Program-made: the position numbers and the translations under genes
Assembly: GCA_037975125.1 (NCBI GenBank)
Contig: CM075860.1
Span: 20,979,589-21,043,588 of the forward strand
Reading direction: 5' to 3'
From: Latrodectus hesperus
Lineage: Eukaryota; Arthropoda; Arachnida; Araneae; Theridiidae
Length of the DNA stretch: 64,000 nt
Part shown: one piece after another, positions 42,230 through 51,874 of the stretch
Numbering within the stretch: position 1 is the first letter of the stretch
Layout of the letters: every line of letters starts with the position of its first letter
The notes under the pieces: model-generated
Database searches by the model: none
Seen by the model: the letters and a program-made list of their open reading frames with translations, nothing else
What the model was told of the DNA's origin: nothing

Positions 42230-43322
42230 TAAAAGAATGTCAAGAGGGAAATGTATATGATACACTATATAAAATTAAGTTGCTATTTTTTAAAACCATA
42301 TGAACTAGTAGTAATACTTCACACATAAAAAAAGCGAAATTGGAATATGAAAGATTAACGCAAAAGTCAGATGAATTTTGTCTTTTTTTATTTACATTTA
42401 TGTCTTTTTATATCTTTTTTTATTTAAATTAAAAACATCAAGAAAAACGTATAATGATAAATTCTCTTCATATGCTTACTTAAAACTAAGAAAAAATTTT
42501 TCTTTATTAAAATTCGTTATTTTTTAACAAAACTTATTAAAAATTAAAATTAATTATTAATATTAATTAATTTGAAATAAATCTTATTTAAATATGAAAT
42601 TAAGAAAATTTCATAAAATTAGTTTTGTTGATCTAATTAATTTTACATTCTCAAATTTTATAATTTATTTCGAATTTATTCTGCCCCTCGAATAAAGATA
42701 AAAATTGAATACCACAAAAAATATACACAAGTTAAAAGTTTAACTCGAGGTAGTTTTCTGATTACTACCCCGAGTTGCTTGAGTACAATGCTTAAAATAG
42801 ATATTATCTGAGAATGTTAATACAATCTTGTTTTATACACAAGATAGTATCTACATTCTTGGATAATTAATGCTTTTAGAAAATAAATGAAAAAATATAT
42901 TTGATTTTTAAAATAAGTTTCTTTTTAGAAGGATGAGAAAACCAATTTAACATATTTCTGTAATTTGAAATTGGAGACGGGAAACTATACAAAATTAAAT
43001 TATTAGAATTTTCAAGCTAAAATGTAAGTCATGGAAGAAGTTATGGAGTTGTATGCGTATTTCACAAATATGTGAATAAATTTGATGGAATATTAAATAT
43101 TTAAGCATACCCATTTTCATAAAGTATTTTTGAATTATAGCAATCAATAGATAATTGCCTACTAATCGCTGATTAAAACCTGTAGACTAATTGTATTTGT
43201 GTAGTATACAGTGGTTGGTTATTTATTTATCATTCTACTGTGTCACCTTTGACAGGTAGCAGTTAATTCAACATGGATTTACAGGTTAAAGGAGATAATT
43301 AATCAATTTAATATCCTCATAC
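42230..43322. other. AT-rich DNA with a 13-bp hairpin
   Basis: At 42742-42776 AACTCGAGGTAGT and ACTACCCCGAGTT form an inverted repeat with one mismatch and a 9-base loop. Otherwise nothing recognisable. Confidence 0.55.
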
Positions 43323-43459
43323 TTGAAATAAAATGTTGAAGACCATAGTACTAAATATACATGAATCTATATAATATTCGCATTCGTAGTGGGAACAATG
43401 TGAAATGTATATAGTATCCGCCATTGTATACTAAATAAGGCCATAGTACTAAATGTACA

Positions 43460-43537
<78 letters not shown>

Positions 43538-43570
43538 GCACTTGAAGTGAATATAAAATGTTGAGAACCG
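43323..43570. repeat. (TA)n microsatellite inside a local duplication
   Basis: The TA run occupies 43464-43533. To its left, CCATAGTACTAAATRTACAT followed by GAAT occurs twice (43343-43366 and 43441-43464), 98 bp apart. ATAAAATGTTGA recurs on both sides (about 43328 and 43552). The 83-codon frame here is an artefact of the repeat. Confidence 0.8.
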
Positions 43571-43737
43571 AAAGCTATATAGTACTAAATAATCAGCTGT
43601 AAATAAGCTTTTACACATTGAATATTAAAAGTTTAAATGTTCTCTAAAACACAAGCATAAAGCATCTAGAAATTAAAGCCATCAATAGTTAGCTAATAAT
43701 TGATCACTCATGAAAACTTTTGGGTTAATCTTATTTA

Positions 43738-43739
<2 letters not shown>

Positions 43740-43790
<51 letters not shown>
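43740..43790. repeat. (TA)n microsatellite
   Basis: About 50 bp of AT dinucleotides. Confidence 0.95.
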
Positions 43791-43792
<2 letters not shown>

Positions 43793-44135
43793 TTAGACAA
43801 TGCGTTAATGACCTTTCCATACTTTTATGTTTCTTGAATTTGTAGTCAATATTGAATGATATAGTATCGCAAATTATATCACATAAAATGTTTAGTAATT
43901 CAGCAAACAATATGGAACCATTTGCAGAGTGTTGTTCTTGCTGAATTTCGCAAACCGAACAAATTTTTGATATTTGAATCACAAAGATTTTCTTTCACAT
44001 GATTTCTTAATTTATCTTGGTGCCTATATAAGGTAATCAAATTATTTTTGGAAATTTCTGCACAACTTAACACTTATTGAGTTTAAATTACAATAATTTT
44101 TGCTTATTAGAATAAGGTATACCATATAACATATG
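43791..44135. other. AT-rich spacer
   Basis: No feature seen before the left end of the older Tc1-like element. Confidence 0.5.
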
Positions 44136-44435
44136 CACTTGCCAGAAAAAGCCTGCTTACTAACGCTCAGTAAACATTCTACAGAAAAAAGAAGTACATT
44201 ATAGTGTCAACATTGATTCAGTTTTTATAAAATGCTTTTATTTAACAATTCCTTAAGTATTAGTAACAATTTCAGAAAGATAACATACATTATTTTAAAG
44301 TAATTATAATAATAATTAAAAAAATTACATAAAAAGCAGTCAGAAAAAAGTTTGCGTACGAATCAGAAAAGTCTTTAAAAATAGCTTTCATGGAGTGTCA
44401 AACTAACTTTAATGCCTGATTGGAAAACTTTTATG

Positions 44436-45438
44436 TTAAAGAACCTCTTCCAGTCGTCTAAGCATAGAGTGAATTAGCTTGGTGGTTTCTGAAGATGAAA
44501 TATTACTCCATTCCATCATAATTACTATTTTTAGTATATATTTCGATATCATGCTATGTTGCCGAATGCTGCGTTTCAATAAATCTTATAAATGCTCGAT
44601 GGAGTTTAAATTTGGTGCATGTGGAGGAGTATGCAACTGATATTTGATGTTGTACAACAGCCAGAGTTTTACTTTGTGGGCAGTGTGTTTTGGATCATTG
44701 TCTTGTTGAAACCTAAAGTCATCGCCAAGGTTCAAATCTTATGCACTCTCTGCTTTAATTTTTCTTTTAATACATTTAGATATCCCATATTATTTAATGT
44801 GTAGTCTATAAAAGTTAATTGATCAACTCTACTTGCTCCCATGCATCCCCAAATCATTATGCCACCTCCACCTCATTTAACTGTAGACACAAAATTTTGC
44901 TTCTCAAAAGCCGTACCTGGTTTTCTCCACACCAGTTTATGCCCTTTGATGCCAAAAGTACAAAACTGGCTTTCATCAGAGAATATCACTTTTTCAAAAA
45001 ACTTAGAAGGTTTATTAATATACTTACTGGCAAAATTTAAATGGTTTTGCTTATTGGCAGTTTAAATACATTGCTTTCAACGAGCTATACAGTCGTGATA
45101 GCCAAATTTCTTATGAATTTTTTGAATAGTTTCTTCATGAAGAGATTTTTAAACCTTTCTGTAATATCAAATGCTATTTCAGATGCAGTAATCTTTGGAT
45201 TTAAACATACGGATTTTATAGGATGAATATCTTTTCTCGTAAAGTTAGCTTAGATGGTTGGTTACTCCAAGGCTTTAAGATAACAGATTTCGATGACTTG
45301 TAATTATTGATTGCTCTTTGGATAGAGGAATGAAATCTTCCAGCTATCTATCCAATTGCTCGAAAGGTTTTACCTTCATTGCTTTATCTTAAGATGATTT
45401 TTTTCATTCTGAACATTATCTTTTCTTTTAGAATCCAT
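44436..45438 (-). pseudogene. Decayed Tc1-like transposase
   Basis: Read on the minus strand from an ATG at 45436-45438 (MDSKRKDN). The N-terminal part must be pieced from shifted frames (TFRAIG, then IAGRFHSSIQRAINNYKSS and QPSKLTLREKIF). The catalytic core follows: VIFSDESQF with the first Asp, VWRKPGTAFE, a stop where the family usually has His, then GGGGIMIWGCMGAS. Next come FQQDNDPKHTAHK with the second Asp and APNLNSIEHL with the Glu, again 34 residues apart. The end reads LIHSMLRRLEEVL. Several stops and frameshifts make it non-functional, while the catalytic residues themselves survive. Confidence 0.9.
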
Positions 45439-45719
45439 TTTAAGTTTACTTGTTTGCAAGTACTGATGTATCATATTAACAAAACAATTTTTTTTTATTC
45501 TATTTGTTGTATTGCCACCAGAGTTAAAATGAATAAATAGTAAAAAATAAATGCAGACAATATTTCATTTCATACAAGTTCATGGAGGCTTAAAAAAATT
45601 AAGAACAATTTACAAATATCTTTGTAATTTGTACCTGTACCCAAACTTTTTCTGATAACTTTTTGTGTAGTTTTTTATTATTATTTTTAAACTATGTGTG
45701 TTATTTTTCTGAAATTGTT

Positions 45720-45988
45720 GTTGTTGTTACTAATGACACTTGGATAAGCCAAGCTCGCTATGCCTTGTCTATGCGAATTTAAGTCAATTGGGGGCGTCTT
45801 TCGTTTTAATCAGAGCACCATGAAGGTGAAAGTACGACTTTGCTCTTCACACATGCTATAGGTACCCGTTCATAGGGTAGGCAACCATTCACACCTCATT
45901 CATACAAGGAAAGGACAAAGACAGGATAGATAGAGAGAAAGTACATCCATGCCCGAACCGAGATTCGAAACCAGGACCTCCTTATCCA
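45720..45988 (-). mobile_element. SINE nested in the right arm of the Tc1-like element
   Basis: Same family as the copy at 4748, flanked by a perfect 12-bp target-site duplication TCTGAAATTGTT (45708-45719 and 45989-46000). On the minus strand the body ends in GCTTGGCTTATCCAAGTG and an (AAC)n tail. It is truncated at its 5' end, just beyond the B-box region. The A box and the start of the tRNA head are missing and the B box is altered (GGTTTCGAATCT). Its insertion postdates the Tc1-like element. Confidence 0.93.
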
Positions 45989-46125
45989 TCTGAAATTGTT
46001 ACTGATATTTAAGGAATTGTTAAAGAAAGGCTTTATATGAAAATAAAATCAATATTGACACAATAATGTATATTTATTCTCTGTAGAATGTTTGCTTTGT
46101 ACGTAGACTTTTTCTAGCAAGTGTA

Positions 46126-46429
46126 CATTGCTAGTATGCTTTGTCAAGTTACTCAATTGTTTTCATATGTTGTTGATCGTAATATATTTATCGAATAAAA
46201 ATACAATTTTTCTTAATGTCTTCTGAATATTTTATTCTTATTTCTTAAATAATTTCATTTTTATTTACTGCTGTTTCATTTTATTATCAAATAACACTCA
46301 ATAAATTAAATTGACTTTTTGTAATCAACATTGATCGATAAAGAATAAATCTGAAAAGACAGTAATAAATCTGAGTGTATCTATGAATAAATTTTCTGCA
46401 TCAAAAAGCTTATCTTTTCACAGCGCTAG
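46126..46429. other. AT-rich DNA
   Basis: No feature recognised. Confidence 0.5.
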
Positions 46430-46560
46430 TAATCTAACTTAACGTCTTTTCAATCGATAAATTAGCGCCGTTTATGTCAGATCGAACAGTTTTGATGTCC
46501 CTTGGCGGTTTTCGCCATTGGCGACGCCAAGGAAAATCAGTAACCCCAAGAAGAAGTTAG
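46430..46560. other. GC-richer block with nested GGCG hairpins
   Basis: CCTTGGCG (46500-46507) and CGCCAAGG (46525-46532) can pair. Within them GGCG-GTTTT-CGCC and TCGCC-ATT-GGCGA can pair alternatively. Homeodomain-like and GATA-like sites (ATCGATAAATTA) lie just upstream. This may be regulatory DNA or part of a transcript with mutually exclusive stems. No open frame is supported. Confidence 0.4.
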
Positions 46561-47315
46561 TTTATTTGTTTTAACAGGATAGACTGACATTTTAATTTTT
46601 TTCCTTTGCCAGATCGCTTTCTTTTTTTTTATCTTTTGCTTCTTATCTTTTAACTTACATTTTTTTTGTTTCTGCTTCGCTGCTTTTTCGATTTTTACCT
46701 TTTAATTAGTGTAGCGGCATTATTAAGGTTCAAGTATTTTAATTAATCACAAGGCTATTGTTTCAAGAAAACAAAATATTCGACAATCTGTTAAAATATG
46801 TTTTTTTTTCGGTTCTGTTCTTTTATCAGCAGAAAGGGTAAAAAAACACAAATGCGATTTCACTCAGCGAAGTTAGCGCGAGACGATGAATTTATCGATT
46901 CTTAAAAATTATGTGAAGAGTTATTATGTATAATTTTTTTTTGCTCCGCCTTACAAATTCATTCGCGAGAATATTTTAAGCAAACGATAATAATTCAAGT
47001 AACATATTATTTATTACATAATTTAAAATAAAGTACATTAAAATAAATCAATTTTAACTTACGTATAAATCTAGGAAACGCTTATTCGAAAAAAGAGTGT
47101 TTAAATTAAATTTCATAAAAAATTATTCGTTATAACCAATGATTATTCTTGTGTTAAATACTACAATTTCTTTATTATTGTTTAACAATGTTTACATGTA
47201 TATTATAATGACAAATTTCAATAAGGAATATGTAATGATTCTGAATTTTTTATTATAAAAGGAGGGATGTATCAAGAAATACTAAATAAGTAAATTTGGT
47301 GTAAAATATGATTGG
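46561..47315. other. Pyrimidine-rich then AT-rich non-coding DNA
   Basis: The stretch 46590-46690 has long T/C runs such as TTTCTTTTTTTTATC. No gene supported. Confidence 0.45.
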
Positions 47316-47473
47316 GCACCCGTTTATAGGGTAGGCAACCATTCACAACCCATTCATACTAGGAAAGATCAAAGACAGGATAGATAGAGAGAGAAAGTAC
47401 AACCATGCCCGAACCGGGATTCGAACCCAGGACCCGCAGTCAGGGACGCTGACCACAAGTTGGGCGGTGGTTG
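47316..47473 (-). mobile_element. SINE fragment (tRNA head and adjacent body)
   Basis: This matches the 5' half (minus strand) of the SINE at 4748. It has a B box GGTTCGAATCC (47417-47427), the downstream CTTTCTCTCTCTATC stretch and the CCTACCCTATAAACGGG segment. The LINE-like 3' half and (AAC)n tail are missing, so this copy is 3'-incomplete. No clear target duplication was found. Confidence 0.85.
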
Positions 47474-47739
47474 TTTATTATCCACTCTTTAATGTTTGAG
47501 TAATTAAATAAAAGGTGATTATAAGTGGATTCCAGAAAATCAAACTAAACACTCAACTTTACCTGACTAAATAAATAGCAAGTAATTTATCTGTCATAGA
47601 AACTTATGATATTTAATTGATAAAAATTATCAATGTACATAATTTTAACAAAATATTGGTAAAAGAGCATTAATTATTTATTGCAAGAAAATATCACAAC
47701 AAAAGTATAGTGTTGATGAAAAATATTCTCAACGCCCGA

Positions 47740-48055
47740 CTCTTTAATTTATCATTTTCAGCACTACAAAAGGTGGAAGTTATTGCAACTTTAAATAGTA
47801 AGAGAACCAGTGGGCATACCATAGTTACCTCGAAAGAGGGTGGGTCTTCGTTATTTAGAAGCAGAAACCAAGAAGATTCCCAAGCCTGCCTCTCTCTGAG
47901 GTATCATTCCACATGGAAGATACTGCAATAAAGATATATTTTTCGTGTCCTTTCTGCCTTTCATGAACACGAGTGATCTTCAGTTGTATAGTGATTCGAA
48001 CTCACTACTTTCCGATAACGATAATGACACCTAACCAATTAGGATTCTATAGCTT
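47740..48055 (-). mobile_element. Probable tRNA-derived SINE, fourth family
   Basis: On the minus strand the head shows an A-box-like TTGGTTAGGTGTC (48026-48038) and a B box GAGTTCGAATCAC (47991-48003) at tRNA-like spacing. A GC-richer body unlike the other SINEs follows. The far border is approximate and no target duplication was seen. The frame 47710-47931 on the plus strand is incidental. Confidence 0.6.
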
Positions 48056-48179
48056 CAAAGTTCATATAATTGGAAAACGGCCTTGTAGATAACTTCGAAA
48101 AAAATTCTCCATAGGCTCTGCATATTGTGAAACTTTTTTCTGCGACTATTATCACACACACAGTTTTTTTATTACTAGG

Positions 48180-48181
<2 letters not shown>

Positions 48182-48261
<80 letters not shown>
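48182..48261. repeat. (TA)n microsatellite
   Basis: About 80 bp of AT dinucleotides. Confidence 0.97.
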
Positions 48262-48263
<2 letters not shown>

Positions 48264-49029
48264 TGACAATGCTTCAGAAATTTGATGTTATATATTGATG
48301 AAGATTGGGTTGGAGATTAACTGTCCATTTTGTCACTTGACAAAGGTACATAATAAAAAAAGCGATTGGCTATATCACAATGTTTAATTACACAACAAGA
48401 CGTGTAGATGGAGAATAATAATGAAACAATATAATGAGTATTAAAACATCAAAAAGCAATTTATAATGAAAATAAAATTTTTAGTTCACTTAGGCTCAAA
48501 CTATTAGATAATAATTAATAAAAAATGAAGTTCATTATTTAATAATTAAATAAAATTAATAATACATTGTCAAAATAATCAGAGTATTCTGTCAGATAAA
48601 TTATTAGATTATTTAAAGAATATTTAATGTAAAGGTATATTAGTTATTTCTTGATATTTATATGATTATTAATAGTTTATCGATAAATTATTATCTATGT
48701 ATCTATTTATATACAAGCAAACACACACACATAGATATAGATATATACGTGTACTGGTACGATGGAAATTTTTTTTCAAAGTAATTTAATTATTTCTAAT
48801 TAGATATTTTTTTCCAATCAATTTTTATATTCAATTAACCATTTTTAAGTTTACCTTAATAATCAAATATCGGGATAAAAATTGCAATAAAAATTATATT
48901 AAACTATTTTATATTATTTCCTCTATCTATTTTAGTAAATAGAATAATCTTTATAACTTTTTCTCTCAAAAATACATCATTTATTGTTATATATTTAATA
49001 ATAGTTTATATAAATTGTAACAATTTATA
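48262..49029. other. AT-rich non-coding DNA
   Basis: Only a short CA/GATA simple repeat near 48716-48748. No gene. Confidence 0.55.
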
Positions 49030-49680
49030 ATGAAACCATTTTAGGTTGCCGACTTTCCTATCTCTTCGAAGTGAGCTTCCTACCGTTGACGTCGAGTGAG
49101 AGATGATAAGCGATAAATTTGTTCACAAATCAGTGAGCGCGATGATAAGGGCACAAATACAATTATTGGATTACACGTCTGGGAGGGTTTTCGGCTTTTT
49201 TTTATCCCACTTTTTTATAAACCAGAAAAGAACTGAATTAGTTTCTTACCAAACGAAACACAAAGAGCGAAGAGAAGTTTGCTCTTCTCTTAATTCAATT
49301 AGCACGTGGGACGAGTTAAAGATCGGGTGTTTGTAGGGAAGGAAATAAGAGCGGGTCTTTTTTGTGAGTGCCAAAAGGTAGCCGCAATTAAGCCATGGGC
49401 GGCCCGCGGTCGTCCCGTAATCTGGCCGACGCCAATTTAAACGGCGTCTTAAGCAAAGTGAACGCGTGTTAAAAAGAAGGGAGAAAGTCGATTATGGAAG
49501 AGGGAAAACTTATCAAAGCATGATTAAAGTAACACAGCCATCAATCAAACGTCTCGAGGGCAAGCGAAGGGCTGCTAAGCATAGAACGTTAGACATAAGG
49601 GGCCATCCAAATATTGAAGCGCATTTAAATTTAGGTTGCTGTATTCGAGAGTCAATAAATATCAATCTTTTTAAGTAAAT
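49030..49680. promoter_or_regulatory. GC-richer island, candidate enhancer or promoter
   Basis: The block is clearly less AT-rich than its surroundings and dense in known motif types. These include TGACGTCG (49087-49094), GATAAG (49105-49110 and 49144-49149), CACGTG (49303-49308), a GGGCGGCCCGCGG core near 49396 and ATCAATCA (49540-49547), a Pbx/Hox-like site. Two short open frames lie here (49103-49336, 49466-49678) but neither resembles a protein I know. A non-coding exon is an alternative. Motif matches are by eye and not tested for enrichment. Confidence 0.35.
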
Positions 49681-50940
49681 TGCAGCTTTATTATCCCAAT
49701 CTTGGGACAAGAGCAAATGAAAGTATTTGAAATTTACTTTTGAGTTGCATTTTATTTATTGTTTTTCAACTACAAAGTTCATGAAACACAAGGTGGATTT
49801 AAATTATTTACTGTGTATACATCTATAAAGTTAGTATTATGGAGTTGTAGTTATTATAAATGTTGTAAAAATTAAAAAATATTTAAATTAAAGCAATCAT
49901 GAGTAATTATCATTTATTTTAGATAATTTTTCTTAAGAAGGATGCTAAATTTAAAAATTTATAATTTTAATAATTTAATATATATTTTGAAGCCATTTTT
50001 TTGTAGAAAATGAAATTTTTGAATCCTTGAAATTGAGGAGGCTGGAGCAAGTGTTTACGTTGTTCTGCTGATTCGCTATAAACATCATCTAGAATTTACG
50101 ACTAGACAACAATATTATAAGCATGTGCTTTTGTAAATATATATATAATAAAAAAAGACGTACAAAATTTCTTACTTTTTCTACAAAAAGCAGTTCAAGT
50201 ATAATAATAGTGTTTTATTTAGAATTGTTTTCTTTAAAACGAATTTTTTTTTAAAAAAAAGATACTTATTATTTCATATTATATAGACCACATTTTTCCA
50301 ATTAGCTTAAGGTATTCACCTACGGAGAAAAATTGATTTTCAATTACATGTGTCAATCTTCTTTTCTTTGTGAATCTTGTATTCAAAGCTGTCCAGTTTC
50401 CAAAAGAGTCTTCCGTTTTATTGTATAACAAATAGATATTAAGTTATAGGCATTTTATAATATGTTATCTTTTAAAAAACGAAACAGAAAATTCCATTTT
50501 TAAATCGGAAATGTTAAAAAAATGATATTTTAGTTTTTTACTATTTTTTTTTTAAAGTTTTATATAATTCTAGAATGTGCTGATTAATAGCCATAAGTAT
50601 GAAATCATTTTTTTCTTGTACTTTCGGAAAGAATGGGTAACATCATCGCTATCACAAAACTATCAGAAATATGCCAATTTTCTCATAAATTTGTTTTCAC
50701 AAAATCTCTAAACCGTTAACACGATATCTCAAATAATAATGAAATTATTTGTTTGAAACTTGGCCTACATATTTTAATATTATTATCTATGAAATGAAGG
50801 AAACGTTTGAATGTATACGAAATGTTTCATTTAAATTATTTTTAAGCGAAATGTTCCTTAAAATTTCCTATATATACAATATCCATATGTTATCGGTTTC
50901 ATTCTATTTGTCAGACGACGAGCGAGTAGCTTAGGTGGGG
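49681..50940. other. AT-rich non-coding DNA
   Basis: No gene. A 20-bp sequence at 50581-50600 recurs exactly in the MITE at 51615-51634. Confidence 0.55.
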
Positions 50941-50989
50941 AAGGAAGAAGTTCTTATAAATTTGCTAATATTATAAGAACTTCTTCCTT
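50941..50989. repeat. Perfect 19-bp inverted repeat, 11-nt loop
   Basis: AAGGAAGAAGTTCTTATAA (50941-50959) and its exact reverse complement (50971-50989) flank an 11-base loop. The arms are not simple repeats. Confidence 0.92.
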
Positions 50990-51606
50990 ATTCTTAAGAT
51001 TTATTTACAGAACTATTTACAGATTACTTTAAGGTAGCTCCTTCATAGTGAGCTCCTTCATACCATCTCTCTTCTCAATTCTTTGTACATATCTCTCAAC
51101 ATGACATAATTAAACACTGCCATCTAGTGGCCACTCATTTTTTAAGTAATAATACAGCTTGATGCTAACACATAAAGCTGTACGTTTTTAACTACCTTTT
51201 CTTTATCGCTCAATATTTATTTTAAATGTTGCTTCTTCATAAACTGATTCCCAAATAAAATTAAGAATAATGTATGCCAAATTTTTATTGTTTTGTTTAC
51301 TGTTTTTTTTTTAATTTTCACTAAAATTTACTAGAAAATAACCTATTTCACAAAAAGTGATCTCTATATAATTAAAATTAAGGTTATAATTTTATGTCCA
51401 TACATTATAATTTATCTAAAAACTAAGAAATATTTGAGAAATTTAATTTACAAATTTATGGAGGGTATAATTTGGGAAAGTTAAAATTGCAATTTTTTGT
51501 AGCATTATATAGTTTATGAGTAGCATTTCTAAAAGTTTAGAGTATTTTTAAAAGTTTGAGTCTAAATGAGAGTAATATATGATTCAGCGGATAAATAAGA
51601 TTAATC
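50990..51606. other. AT-rich non-coding DNA
   Basis: No recognised feature. Confidence 0.5.
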
Positions 51607-51874
51607 GGCACACGTGATTAATAGCCATAAGTATAATTCATGCTTCCAAATTCTGAGATTGGCGTTTTTTTGGCGGATTTTCTTATATATCTGGCAACCT
51701 TGTTTTTTTATTACGTCATACATATGGGCGTCTTTAAGAATTATGCAGATAATTCTATTTTGGTAACCCTAGTAATTACGTCATTGCGCACGTTACGATA
51801 CGTCATCTTGGCAACATTTCTTCATCGCCAAAAAATTCAAAACTTGGAACCATGGATTATACAGCACCTGTGCC
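51607..51874. mobile_element. MITE copy A with TACGTCA sites
   Basis: Homologous along its length to the element at 58097-58316. Shared parts are the GTTTTTTTGGCGGAT segment, a GGYAACCCTA segment and three TACGTCA sites. The right end ATTATACAGCACCTGTGCC is an inverted terminal repeat. The left tip begins GGCACA, but its terminal repeat is interrupted by a stretch found 1 kb upstream (50581-50600). It has no coding capacity. The superfamily is unknown, and the flanks show no clear target duplication. Confidence 0.75.

Larger units (their letters stand above)
44136..46123 (-). mobile_element. Older Tc1-like transposon with long IR/DR-type ends
   Basis: The tips are inverted: CACTTGCCAGAAAAAG at 44136 and CTTTTTCTAGCAAGTG ending at 46123. 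TA follows the right tip (46124-46125); the left neighbour is TG, plausibly a mutated TA. The inverted repeats extend inward for about 205-225 bp. Near each inner end the tip motif recurs in degenerate form (CAGAAAAAAGTTTGCGTAC at 44341-44359 and its inverted relative at 45637-45654). This gives the two-site arrangement known as IR/DR. A SINE with its target duplication (281 bp) interrupts the right arm; without it the element would be about 1.7 kb. The transposase inside, on the minus strand, is dead. Confidence 0.9.

Noticed and set aside
44619..45226. Plus-strand frames of 61-74 codons
   Set aside because: They are antisense shadows of the decayed Tc1-like transposase, which reads on the minus strand.
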